Assembly: GCA_002943765.1 (NCBI GenBank)
Contig: PQWQ01000028.1
Span: 310,001-374,000, forward strand
Direction: 5' to 3'
From: Psoroptes ovis
Lineage: Eukaryota; Arthropoda; Arachnida; Sarcoptiformes; Psoroptidae
DNA length: 64,000 nt
Numbering within the stretch: the stretch's first letter is position 1; every line of letters begins with the position of its first letter. Below the pieces are notes generated by a model that saw only the letters and a list, made by a program, of their open reading frames with translations, was not told where the DNA came from and did not search any database. Positions 23,329 through 37,722 of the stretch are shown piece by piece. Made by a program: the position numbers and the translations under genes.

Positions 23329-25026
23329 ATGGACGAATCTAATTCAATGAATCAATTGATCATCGATGATGATGGTCAACCAAAGGTAATTTGATGATTT
23401 TTGATTTTATTAATGATTTCGAATTTGTATTTTTCTTATTTCAAGGATCCGAATAACTTTGTCATAGATGAAATGATGAAAAATGATCCGAAACAAAAAC
23501 GCAAAGAATTACTTATCACAATTCGATTGAAATTATTCCACTATAGTTTGAAACAAGATGATGCCGAGAAGATGTCTGAATCGGAACGCATTTACTATGA
23601 AAAATATGAACATTATCGTAAAATGCAATCATTGGAGAATAAAAAATTTAAAAAATCTAAAAATGGAAAACCTTCAAAAACTTTATTCTTTACTGTTAAT
23701 CGAACAATACAGGATGAATATGAAAATGAGAAAGAGAATTTTTTTCGAAATTTGAATCGAAAATTATCGGATGATGATGGGGTAAAACAATCTGAACCGA
23801 TGGCAAAAGCATGTGACAAGAAATATGAACCAATTTCAAATGATGATTGCAGCAAGAATTTATTGACCAAAGAAGAAAATTCCGAGTCAAATTCAATACA
23901 GAATTCAACTAATCAAGAGCAACCCATTTTGAATCAAAGCATTTCAAATGAATCGGAAATCTACAAATTACCTGATGCATTGCAAAAACAGATCGACTCG
24001 ATATCAGAATCAGATATTGATGATTATTTTCGTTATTACAATGGTGATGATGATTCGATGGAAAATCATGGTGAATTAGAATCATTGCTCAAATATGGTC
24101 CAGAAGGTAGAGTGATGCGCCCGTATTCCGATTTGAACGATTGGGGACAATCGTCAGTAATCGAGATTGTGGACCTAGAAAATGAAGAAGAAGAAGAAGA
24201 GTTGCAAGTATCTCAAACATTGTTTGATGCAGGAGATGAAACCGAAAACGTGGTGGAAAATGCTGAGGAAGAAGTCTCAGAATCGGAAAATATTGAGCAA
24301 AGTGAAATCGGAGGAGATGATGTATCGAATGCATCAACCAAAGACATCATGAATGAAGAAAAAATGGATGAAGAAGAAAGCGGCAATGAATCTTATGAAT
24401 CATCTGATTCTGAAGCCAATGAAAATAGAATTGAGGAACAATTGAATGATGGATTCAGTGAAGAAAAATGTCAAGAATTACTTGAAACCGGTACTGTTGA
24501 AAGCTTGCAACAATTATCACACATTCTAAAACATTCAAATACATCTAAACAATCATGGAAAAAATTTTATGAAATTGCTGTACTGTTTAAATTGGATAAG
24601 GAATATGAACGTGTCGTATCGAATATCGCACGTTTACCAGAAATGTCGATTAAATATCATCGTCGATTGCAAACAATTTGGGATAAATCATGGGAAAATA
24701 TAGAATTGAAAGCTAAAAAAGTGTCAAAATTGACAAGTGTACAACGATTTCGTATGAAAAATCGTCATCCATATCCTGATACAATCACTATCGGAGGAAG
24801 AATCAAATATGGAATTCCAGATAAAATGAAAGCAATTCTTATCAGTTATTATGATAGAGTATGTAAGAAACCATCACAAAAAGATAAAGAAAATTTGGCT
24901 AAGAGAACTAATCTGACAATTAAACAAGGTAAAATAGACTCATGACTGAATTTGTACTAATTCTTTTCTTTTAAATAATTTTCAGTGGCTACCTTTTTTA
25001 AAAATCGAAGAAATCGACAAGGATAA
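23329..25026 (+). CDS. Highly divergent SIX-family homeodomain protein
   Basis: Three exons (23329-23385, 23446-24928, 24986-25026) join to 526 residues. The N-terminal 350 residues are charged, with long Glu/Asp/Ser stretches at about 230-350. Residues about 355-466 align along the whole SIX domain: GFSEEKCQELLE at its start, KYHRRLQTIWDKSWENIE opposite SIX1 NHPKLQQLWLKAHYVEAE, and VQRFRMKNRHPYPDTI opposite VGKYRVRRKFPLPRTI. The homeodomain (about 469-526) ends LAKRTNLTIKQVATFFKNRR then NRQG and stop, so Trp48 of WFKNRR is Phe. There is a one-residue insertion between helices 1 and 2, and nothing follows the recognition helix. TIWDGEE is replaced by TITIGGR. The last intron splits the same codon in the same phase as in the two neighbouring SIX genes. 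It is probably a fast-evolving duplicate. The frame is intact, so I do not call it a pseudogene. DNA binding may be altered. Confidence 0.8.
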
Positions 25027-25227
25027 ATGAAGAATATCTGGCATATCACACGTCGCAAAAGTATTCAAATTATTTGAAATTATTTTTTCCATCTATTACT
25101 TTGTTGATGCTAATTTACCCGCCAAATTACAAATGCAAAATTTTATTCATTTCCACTGAATATAGATGGCAGCTCTGAGCTCTAAAATTGTTATGATCTC
25201 TATTTTGATTGACATTATGGTTTTTTA

Positions 25228-25233
25228 AATAAA
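25228..25233 (+). terminator. Likely polyadenylation signal of the divergent SIX gene
   Basis: AATAAA about 200 nt after the stop codon. Confidence 0.4.
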
Positions 25234-28200
25234 AAGTATTTAAAATAATCAAAAAAAATAAGATCGCCTACCTTTTATAGAAGTGAATATGTGTCCATTG
25301 TGGAGAATAACAAATCACGCAAAGATATCATCAAAATTGATAAGTTGGATGCTCTCGTATGTTGATTCATTTGAAAGATTTAAGTAAAATAATGGTGATA
25401 AATGACAATGATACTTAATAATGTTGATGATAGGGCTCATCATTTTGATGTTGATAAATTTTGATTGATCATCAACAAAAATTTTACAATTTTCTTGTTC
25501 TTTTGTAGGCACAATGACAATCGTATGATATTTTCTCATGAACAAATGGTGAAAAGAGCTAATCAATCTATATTAAATTAGATTTTGATGTGAATAATTG
25601 GATCAATTGATAGTTCATTTCATTAATTCATTTCAATGCCTGCTGTGTGAATGTGTGAGTTTTTTTACTTTTGATCATTGTTAAAATTTTTAATTTTCTA
25701 TTCAAAATTTCGATGTAGGTTCCAAGAATTCTCATTAAACTATAGTTAACAATGGTAATAATCATTTGATTTTCAAATAATGTAGTTTGTGCCAATTGCC
25801 ATGAGTATTTTTTTTTCCTCAGAAACAGTTTTTCAAATAACTTTAATCTCATTGAACACAACCGAATAATAAAAAATAATAATATTTCCATTTGTCAAAT
25901 AATATTTTACCAAAATAATAAATCGGTTACGGATGAGAAATTTACTTGCATTCCCATTTTCAAGATTTGAATGTGGAAAAAAAATAAAATGATTTCTCAT
26001 AAGCATAATGATATATTAAAAATAAATAAATCGGATTTCCTAATATTTTACGAATAGAAACGATGATGATTATGATTATTATGATCGTGTTGTCGAAAAT
26101 TGTTTTGGATCATTTAACAACTTACCATTTCTTTTCTTTTCTTTTTTATTGTTGCCTAGATGATTATCATCATTTATTTGTAACATAGGAAAAAATATAT
26201 TTACATGAAATAATATGTGAAATTATTTATTCGATAATTTGAAATTATTCAATTTTTTTTCGGGAAATTATTGTTATTATTTACGATTGGCAAATTGTCA
26301 ATATGTTTTCGCAATTTTCCAATTATGAATAAACAAGCAAACATCAAAAAATTGTTCAAATAAAATTGACAAATTCATAATGAAATCGGTACAAAGAATA
26401 TTGGAAGTCGTCATTTGTGGATGGGTCGAAAATTTGATTTTAGCGCCATTAAAAAAAAGAACAAAGACTTTTGTTTGTTTTCCCGCTCATTCGAATTTCT
26501 TTTGTTTTCTTTTTTCGAATTTTTTTTTTTTCATTTTTGATTTGTACCCATCACAGTTAACTAATTGATTTTGATTGAAAATTTTTGAACAAATTAATTA
26601 TTTTGATTAATTAATCTAAATACTAATTATTTTACGAACAATCAATAGTATTATCATTAATATATTACAATGAATTTATTGTTATTATCCAAAGTTTTAA
26701 TGATTATTTTATGATTTAATTATTTTATGAATCCAAAACTTGTAAATGATTGAATTGAATATGGCAAATATATTGAATTGATCAAAAGTATGAAAAACAA
26801 TTTTTCTATTTTAAAGAATATTATATAAAATCGATCAAAGATTGATGAATTAATTAGAAAAACTGATGAAAATATTGCCAAAATTATTATCCTTGTTATT
26901 ATGACAATTTTTAATATCAAATCCTAGTTTTTTTCCGAGTTAATGAATAACTGAGTTTAACTTGTGCCATTTTAATTATCATTTTATTATTTTCCAAATT
27001 GAACGCAAAAAAAAAATAATTTAAAATAATTGAAATGTTCATGTTTACAATGAAAATGAGTTAAAAAATGAAATTCTACTTTATTGACTGAACTGATTGA
27101 ACATGAATTTCAAATTTAGAAATTGAAAAATATTTCGCCATAGTGTAAACACATTAACAAGACATATTCAAGCATTGTAAATTTTTGTTTAATTTAGTGA
27201 TTTTATTTGTGAAAACCAAATTATTAACAATAGTGAACAAAAACAAATACATTTGAAAACATTATGTTGTTCATAGAAATTCAAAAATTATCCTCTTATT
27301 TTATATATGTGTGAATACATTGATTAATTCTTTGAATACTATTGTGATATTGTTGTGAACAATTTAGACATGAATTAATTGATATAAATCAGATTTTTAA
27401 TTTTGTGTGTGCTTAAACTCAAATTTGTTTTATATTTGTGAATCCTTCAACATCAAGATACTTCAAGCTACGCTTCAAGACTCAACGCCGGATTAATGTA
27501 AGTCCTGTCATTTTTTTTTTATTATATTCATATTATGCTTAATATGAATATTATTTTATGATATATATTCAAATATATAGAGTCACTTCATCACATTCTT
27601 TTCAATGACAAACATTTTTATTTTATTCATTCATTTATTCTCATCATTATTCATGCTTTCTAGCTAAAATATGATGTGAATGACGCCAAATATAAATTCA
27701 AATTTTCTTGCTTAATTTTGATGATGCCATGATATAGTGTTTTTCTTTATTTTTGCTCATCTGACTAATTATTCATTAAATTTTATTATTATTTCGATTT
27801 GCGCATCATTTGTCAAATAAATGACTATGAATGAATTACAATGCAAAAATTTTGCTCCTCATAAAAATGTTTCTGTCAAAGATGAAGTGTCAATTTCATA
27901 ATAAATTTTATTAATAATTGATAATTAATTTTATCTTGACTGAATTTATCATTCCTAACTATTTCATAACAAATTTATTCAATTTTAAATCATTTCCATT
28001 TTCATATTTTCGGTCTTTTGATTAATTGTTGTACAAATTTCCATGTTTCGCTCGAAGATTTTCATGAATTCATCAATGTTATGAATATTCACAATGTATT
28101 TTTGGTTGAATAGAGAATCGATTCATCAATTTGATTGATTTCATATGAAAAAGTGTAGTTATTGATGATGATCATATTGGAATTGATTATCGAATTTATT

Positions 28201-31200
28201 TTTAAATTTGAAAATTTGTTATGTGAATCACAACAACTGAGTTCGTTTGCATGTGTTAGACATGAAAAATGATGAGATTTATCGCCATTTTTTAACATAA
28301 AAATTTCATTTGTTATTCCGATATATTATTTGAATGGAATGAATTTCAAAAAAATTGATCGTTGTTGACAACATCGTCAGCATCTGTAGTAGCAGCTATC
28401 GAGATTGCAAATATAATAGTCTGTAATCAAAATGCACACCTTGTTTTTTGCCAATATGGATCAATGGCAACGAACTTGATGATTATCACCATTCACCATC
28501 ACCAGCACTCGTGTATATAACATAATGATGGTCAGAGCAATAAATCGATAAATCACTTTAAATTCTTATGTCTGTATGCGTGTGTGTGTGGTGTGAATTT
28601 AATAAAAAATAGAAATTCCAATTTGCCCCCATGCATGCAAAAATGGTGTATCATTATATTTGATTGGGGAAAAAATTTGACCAAATTTAAAATTTGTTCA
28701 ATTAAATTTTCAATTTATAATATTATGTGTGTGCGTATATTTTATAATCAATTTCTGTCTAATTAGATTCGAATCGAAATAATTTTGAATGAAAAATGAA
28801 TTTCGTCTTGAAAAAATACGCATATACATTTTTTTGTATGGGCTATAATATCATTTCTTTCAAATCATCATATATTTGATTAAAGTTATGATCACATATC
28901 ATCGTGTGATAAATTGACTACCCATAAAAGCATATTATATGTTCGTATGCTTGAGATGTAACATTTGAGAACAGCGAATCATATCAAACGTAAATTGGCG
29001 CCCTACTGTATAATTTGTTAGTTTGCTATTTAATTCTATCAATGAAATTTTTTTGTGTCGTTTTGTTTGAAAAATGAATATATATTTTTTCAATACGCGT
29101 GTAAAAAAACAGATATCTAATTAACAAGAGTATGATAAATATATGTGTGTGCATAGATATGAGTATTTTTCTCATCAAAGATAATATCCATTGATAATCT
29201 AAGATTTAAGTAATTTTTCTCAAGTAATGAATTTTGTTTCGAATCTACAGGGAACATACTGCAAACAACAACAACAACAAAATACCACCACCACCACCAA
29301 CATTATTAATCCAATATATTTTAATTCATTTCATTCATTCGTTAATTCGAAATAAAAAGGTAAAAAAACCATTTATATCAGAAGTCGGCTTCGTTGAATT
29401 TAAAATGAATGAATGAATGAATGAATATGGCTAGATGTCATGTTGATATGTTATTATATTGCATTTTTTCTAGAAATGATTAAAAATCCTGTGTGGATAT
29501 TTTCTCATCCATCTTGATATTATGTGAAATATTTCTATCATTCAATTTACTATGTCGCTCTCGATAATGCTCAGTGTTGTTCACTATCTATTTCTCTTGA
29601 TTAACCACACAAACACTCATAATCTTGATAATAATCATTTATAATATACAATAAATCTGATTAAAGAAAGCAAAAATAAAAAAACAAAAATTCAATCATC
29701 ATGAATGAATTTGAATGAAAAATTCAACCGAAATAATAATGATAATAATTCATTTTTAAAATTTCTTGAATTGAATTTATGAATAAATTAATAAGTTGAT
29801 GATCAATCGAAATGAACCGCTAAAAATTAATCTAGTTAGTGTGTCGTATATTTTATGAATATTGATGTGTGCGTTTGAATGTGTGTGTGTGCTTGTGAAT
29901 ATCGTCCGAAGATCATAAAGACCCACACACACACTGATGTTATTGGGTTTATACGATCATAAAAATGGATTTAGATTCACAGATTGATAAAATACCTACA
30001 CAGCTTCACATACAAATGAATACTTATTTAAAAGAAAATATGGATGTCTCTTGCTGTGAATACATCATATTTTTGAATATTTATATATTCAAATGAATTT
30101 AGAAATTTGTAATTTTATTAACCGACGGACTAACATCGAACATCGAACAATAACAAAATTGGTATTTAAAATCAAAAGATCATTCACAATATTGTATCGC
30201 GTTAAACTCTTTGAAATTTTATTTATTTATTCATAATTTATTTATATTTTTTCCATAATAATTTTATGATGATCATCATCAAATCTTTGAAAATTTAATG
30301 TATTGCATTCGTATATATAAATATTGTTGGTTTCTTCTGAACTTAATATGTGGTATTGATGTACACATCTTACTATTATTATTGTTTTCAATCGTACCAA
30401 ACGAAAAACCAAATCTTTTTGGCCAAGAAAATATTTTTTTAATGAAATAAAAATTTTTTTAGTTTTTGATGTATGAATGATATTACATACACTGGTGGTG
30501 GTATAATCCTCAATACGCGCGACCTTCTCAAATCATCTAATTTATGAGTATTATTATTATTATCATACCGATGGCCACCAACAATTCTTGTGTAATAATT
30601 TTCTTCAAATATCAAAATTCCATTCAAAATTTTTAAATTTTACGATTTTATCATACATTCATTGATCGGTATCAATATCATCTAAGTATATGCTAAACTA
30701 ATTTAAATTCATCAGGCAAACAAATATGCATTAAAATTTACGAATAATTTTAGAAGAAAAATCACCAAAATCGATCGATTATGGTTTAATGTTTCATATG
30801 AATTTTTTCTTTGGAAAATTTGAAATAAATTTCATTCACTACACAAATCAAGAGAATGTACTAATCGTCAAGTAACTTTTCAAAGCTAAAAATGCCGATG
30901 AAAAATGCTTTTGACCACGAAAATAAAAACTGAATGGAATTTTGAAGAGTTAAAATATGCAATCGAATATGAGTATCTTATTTTTTTAATCATAATTATT
31001 GTAACTACGGAAAAAACTATCATGCATAGCAAAAGAATTTGAAATTCATTGAAAATATCTTCGTACGATGAATGAATATTGATGATGTTATCGGCATGAA
31101 ATCGTTTGTGGCCTTTGGTTATATCCTGTTATAATAATAATTTCTAATCTACTTTTCATTGAATCGATCATTGACCATTCAAAATGAACATGAAAACATT

Positions 31201-34200
31201 TTTTATTATGAATATAAAAATTAATATGAACCATTTAAATTGATATCAATCATACCAACTGAAATTCGAATGGAAAATTGAAAAAAGATTTAATCGACAA
31301 ACTATGAAATTGAGCATTTCATGCTTTTATAAATAAAAATATAAAATATGTTTAGATGAAATTGAACAATGATCATCATCATCATCATTTGCTTCTGTTG
31401 ATGGTATTATCATCATCATCATCGTTATTATTATTATCATGGTTGCCATTTTTCGAAAGATTATTATCTATCTATTCAAGACATGCATTTCATTATTATT
31501 AATAGTAAATATCAAAACATGATATAAATATATAACATTATTTATTTCATATTATAACAATGGCGAATTTTTTTTTAATATCTATATGAAAATATTTATT
31601 TTTTATGATGAAAAAAAAAAAATGAATGAGATTGCAGTTCAAGTAAAAGAAACATTTATCCATTTTGAAAATGATCTTTTGTTAAATTTTTGGTTGGTGC
31701 GTGTGCTATTATTATCATGATTATTATTATTCCTATTATTCTATGGATAATATAATTCTCTATAAATATGAATGGCCATTATCATTATCACCATTATCAT
31801 CATCATCAACAATCATTCAATTGAGACTAGAATTTGCCAACAATTTTCATTTTGACATTAAAACATTTATTACATCGAATAACACAATACTAGCTCCACC
31901 CGAATGAGATCATTAAACGAAAAAAATGAAAAAAAATGGTCAATTGCATGATGATCGTACATGAAAGTAAATGTATTGTTCCAGCATTATTTTTTTGTAT
32001 TATTTTGCTTTAAACTTTACAACAATCGATGGCTATTATCTATTCATTGAAAATCAATTTCATATTATCATTATTATTATTATTATGAAACATTTATGAT
32101 GATTTTCATCACGAATCATTTTTATACACTGATACACAATGATTGTGGTTAAAATATAACTTCATAATCTGTAATTTTTATTTATAGTTTCAAAATTTAT
32201 CGTGAAAAAAATGAAACTAGAAAAAAAATCAGATCAAAATTCAATTTGAGATTATCAATATTGATCGATTATCATTATATATTGTAAATGACCAGCAAAT
32301 CAGTAAATTTTCAATTTCACAAGTGTCTTCAATTTTTTTGAAATTTTGTCAAGAAATTTTTTTTCTGTCATAAATTTTACTGCTTTTTTTGGTTGTTGTC
32401 CTCAAACGTTATTGTACTTGATTTTCCCATGGGTTCCTAAATGTGTTAACCATTGCAGCTAAGTGAAGAAAAATCATCAAAAAAATATGTTTCATTCGAA
32501 AAAAAAAGAAAAACATGTGAATCTGAATGAAATTTTGAAGAAATCGCCTTTAAGTATGATGGCCGATGAGAATAAATAAATGGCGAATGATGGACATGAA
32601 AATTGAAATTATATTTTAGATTACATTAGAAATGTCTTTGAGAAAAATAAGAATGTCACAAAATTTTGTTTGTTTTTAGCTAATCAAGCACATTTCAAAG
32701 TCGCTAATATATATAATGGAAATCATCATTGATTCTTTGGCCAAATCGAACATGCAAAAACTGAACCAAAAATTGATTTTCAAAACTCATTTTAAACGAA
32801 ATTTGATATTTCATTTTCTTCTCCAAAAAATTAAAACACTCATAGCGAAGAAGAAAAAACATTTGAAAATAGTTTTTGGAATGGAAAATGAATAGAAAAA
32901 ATATATATTTCGGTATTGAAATTCGTTTGAAGACACTCGAAATAAAAAATAAAAACAAATGCACGCACATGTGCCTTTTAATTAATTTTAGTGGCCAAAC
33001 AAATATTTGTCATTGATATTTTCGCCAAAAAAAAAAAAATATGTATGAATTGAAAATGTATTATCGAAACACTAACACAAAGAAACAATGTGCTGAATCA
33101 AATCAAAGACGAAAAAATAAAATCAAATGAAAAATATTTTCAAAACTATGGCTAACCACAGAAGCAAATTCATATCAATTTATTATTATTACGTTATTAT
33201 TTTTCACATTTAATTAATCTTAACATTCGTAAATGGATATTGAAAAATATATATGATCCAATATTTTTTTCATTTTACAATTGAACGTTTGTTATTTGTT
33301 CGATCTTCATCATCATCATCATCATTTTTTTTTTCTGATCATCATTGATCAATCTCAATTTTCCAATTTTTTTTTCTACTTCTTATTTCACTTGTTCATG
33401 GAAAATGTGTTGTTTAATTTTTTTTTTCTTGGTGTTGTTTGTTTATTTTCATTTCATTTGTTATGAAAATCACGACGTTCATATGTCAAAAGTGTAATGA
33501 TACTTGCGAATTGCGCTGAACACTGTATAAAAATCAAATAATTTATTTTATTTTTCTCATTTTCTCATTAATTTTTCGATTTATTTCATTTCTTTGAAAT
33601 TCATATCAATTCGATACCTGTGTGTGTAATTTGAAAAAAGTAAAATAGAAACGAAAAAATTGATCATATCAATTTATTAAAAGACAATTAAAGATATTCA
33701 ATATAACATTATGAAAAAATGGATAAATGAATGAATGAATGAATCAAGGTGTATGTTTTTGCAAGTAAATGTGTGTGAAGATGATTTCTCTGATCCTCAT
33801 CATCTTTCATTTTTGTTTTATTGTATTAGAAACATGTATATGTGTTATATATATGATGTGTAGGGTATTCACAGATGAAAAATAATGAATTTATTCATTC
33901 ATACATTTAATACAATTCCGATTTTAAAACAATTAATTATTATTGTAATGTTGGGAAATGGGGAATCAAGTTGAATTAGTTTAATGTGATTTTTCTATCA
34001 TTTTTGGTTTGAAATTTTACCAATTTGAATATATTTTTTTCTGTATGTTCATAGTTTTAAACATTCATGGGTATTCATTTGTAAAATATGCATTGATATT
34101 TTATAATTATTCAACATTCAAACAACATATCGATGTGTGGATGTTGAACACACACACAAATCGCTAAAATATTGTGTATGTATGTGTGTGTGATTAATAA

Positions 34201-35247
34201 ATCACATTATTCGTGACCATTATTATTATTATTTATTCATCTACATTTACGAATCAAACCAAACTAAAGCAAAACCAAAACCAAAAAAATTCATTAAAAA
34301 TTTGTTCAAATGCTTTGCATTTGTTTTGTTCATTATTTCATTTGTTTTTTATTTTTCATTACATTCTATTTTGATGAATCCACTTCATTTCTATGTCGGT
34401 TGTTTGGTTGATTGGTGGTTAGCTGTTTGGCTGGTTGGTCGGATTACTTCTTTCAAATTTTTTGTTTTGTTTTGTATGAATCTAAGAATTCGATAAATTG
34501 AATGAAATGTGGAATATTACGACACCTGTACAAATCCACACACACACCTTTCTATTATCGCTGTTTTTCATTTTGTTCGTAATAATAATAATGATGATCG
34601 TTTTTCGATTAATTTCATTTTCTTCAATTCGATGTGATATTCGTTTCATAATCACGAAGTATGAAATCATTACCATTTCGATAAAAATGATTTGATTTCA
34701 TTCAATGAAAAATTTTTAAACGAAACACGATTCTGTTTTGAAAAATGTTTTGAAAATATATCGAAATTTATTATTTTGAAATTGAAATTCAATCATTTTG
34801 AAAGGGCCATCACATACACTCCATCCACTTGAATAGGATATAGGATTATTAATAACCATTTGCATAATAATATGTGTTTATGCCTATATCTCAGCCAAAA
34901 AATATTGCTTGACAATTCCATTTTCATTTTGTTTTCTTTCATTGAAAAATGAAATGACAAATGAACAACAACTATTCACTCATTCATTCAAAATTCATTG
35001 TCGTTTTTTTTTTGTTGCCTTCGTCTGAATATTAATTAATTCATTAAAAATTTTCAAACTAACAAAAGTAAAAAATACATACCTTTTAATGTTTTATGTT
35101 TATAATAATTATTTTCGGTTCGGTTAATAATAATAATATCATTATCATTGTTATCATTATCATGATCATAATTTGAAATGAATCGTTAAAAATAATTTTC
35201 GAGAGTTAATTAATTAAGCAAAACGTCAAAATGAACACGTTTATCCA

Positions 35248-35251
<4 letters not shown>

Positions 35252-35280
<29 letters not shown>
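35252..35280. repeat. (TG)n microsatellite
   Basis: An uninterrupted TG run of about 29 bases in noncoding DNA. Confidence 0.95.
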
Positions 35281-37349
35281 CTGTATGTATGTGTCTTGAA
35301 TTTGTATATTCATTAGGTAAAAATATTCATGGTCAACCATCTTCAACAGTCAAGCAGTAGTTATCCGTTTGTCATTGATTATAATAATAATAATTAGAAT
35401 TGTTGAATTATTTTTTGCATTTATATGATTATATATGAATATTTTGTTCTTTTTCCCACCAATCGTCCCCCTTGTTCTTCATAATTGTATCACACCAAAT
35501 GATATAATAACAATTATAATATAACATATAGCATATAGATAAATGAAATATTATCACATGAATGATAGAAATGATACCATAATCATAATTCATCTTGTCA
35601 CATTTCAAATTTGTTTTTTCTTCTGTTTTTCTTCTTGTCGTTTCGCATCGTTACAAAGCGTAATATGTTGTGGACACCACAGTACGAGCTTGGGAGAGAG
35701 AGAGAAAATAAATTAACTTGGCCACCAATTTTATTTTTTTCTACTTCATTATTTTTTCACCTGTACATATAATAAACATGAATAAATGATATATTTTTCA
35801 TTTATTTTCAGCATTCACAAACAAAACGAAATACAGTATATGATTGAAATTGATGATTACAATTGGTAAAAACAAATTAGTTTTCTTTTTCATTTGAAAT
35901 GTTATTATTACAGCTTTCATACAAGCTTTGAAAAAAAAATTTGTTAAATGTTTGTTCAATTGTATGATATGATGGAACACAGTGTATAATGTTGTTGTTT
36001 GGTGTGTGTACGAAAATTTAAATTATCAAATGTTATTAATTGACTTTTTTTTTCTTGGTCATACATATAAATATCCAATTTTTTCTTTTGGTGACGGTTA
36101 CCCTCAAACATTAATTAATTAAAATGAAAAAAAAACATTCATACAATGTGATACTCGGTTTAAATGTCTAAAAAAGACAATTATCATTCGCGTAATGTTT
36201 ATATGTACGCAAATGATGAAGGTGTTCATGTGTGAAAATGGCCACCTGAAATGAAGCATATTTTTCTCATTTCGAATTTGAAATTATTTCAATTTTAAAT
36301 TTTTAAATCGATAAAATCTAATAATTTCACTGTATACCGCAGATATTGAACTCGATTCATGTTTTATAATCGGTGTTAGATCAAAAACAAATTACTTTTT
36401 TTCTCTCTTTGAATTATGAAGTAAAAAAAAAAGAAAATGAATCCAATTTTCCGATTGATTATGATCGATGATGTTCGTATGTTGTATAAGGTTCAATTGA
36501 ATGTGAATACATAATATATCATGCATTGAATTATATGCAAAATATGTATGCATCAACCATCACCATTATCCATCATCATAATCATTTTGAATTATTATTT
36601 TTTATTTGCGGCAAATGTCGGCAAATTATTTTCATTCGAGATTTGTTGGAATTTTTTTTTTAGAAAAATTATTTTCCATAATTCTTTCGTAAAAATATGG
36701 TGATTGTGCATAGTTGCTTAAAACAAAAAAAATGTCTGTGATAAACAGTTTAAAAAATGAGATTCTAATCATTGATAAAAAAAAACATATTTTGTCAAAC
36801 AAGAAACAAAATACCATAGAAATTATGGCCAAAAAAATTATGAATAAATGATTTAAATTTCGATTGAATACAATGATAATAATCATAATAATAATAATAA
36901 TAATGTTTAATGCTCCTGGAAATATATTTTTTTCTCATTCAAAAAAAATATTCCTAAAAATAACTTTGCATTCTTATTATGCTAAAGTCGAATGAATGTA
37001 TTTTGCTTTAAAAAATTTATTTGACATTTTTTCATTTTTTCTCGGTAACAAATATTAAAATATGAATTTTTCCTCTTGCTTGTGATTGAATGCACTTAAA
37101 TATGTTTTTTTTAAATGTATTATTAAAAATTCATAAATGTTTTTATTTTGATTTGATTTTATTTCATTTTATTTTCGTTTCTCGATCATAAATGCTATAA
37201 ATATCGCATTGTAAATTCATAAGAATTGATTTTTATTATCATTATTATTATTATTAACATTTTAAATATTTGAGAATCCGCCAAAGAATGATCATTATTA
37301 TTAAGATCGAAAGGTGTGGTATGTGATTGTTGTTGCTGTTCGTCGTTGT

Positions 37350-37351
<2 letters not shown>

Positions 37352-37383
<32 letters not shown>
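37352..37383. repeat. Poly-T tract, 32 bases
   Basis: Uninterrupted T run. It could be the reversed tail of an old retroposed sequence, but no retroposon body was recognised beside it. Confidence 0.95.
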
Positions 37384-37384
<1 letters not shown>

Positions 37385-37677
37385 ATTTTCCATTCACCAT
37401 TTGAAAATGAAAATGATGTTTTTGAATCCATTTTATGTAGAATTTTATGTATTTTCTCTTTTCAATATGAAATAATTGGATTGTCCATTCGATTTTTTTT
37501 CGATTGAATTTTATATGAATGTTTTAATATACATGAATTTTCAAATAAAAAATATTTAATAAAAAAAAATTTTCTGGCTTTTTTGGATATGCCGCGATCT
37601 GATGATGATGATGATGATGTTCTACTATATATACACAAATGTATAGCCGATTACTATGATTGCGTGTGGCAAATTAT

Positions 37678-37722
37678 GATAATAATAATAATAATAATAA
37701 TAATAATCATAATCATAATCAT
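37678..37722. repeat. (AAT)n / (ATAATC)n microsatellite
   Basis: A run of AAT units followed by three ATAATC units in noncoding DNA. Confidence 0.85.
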
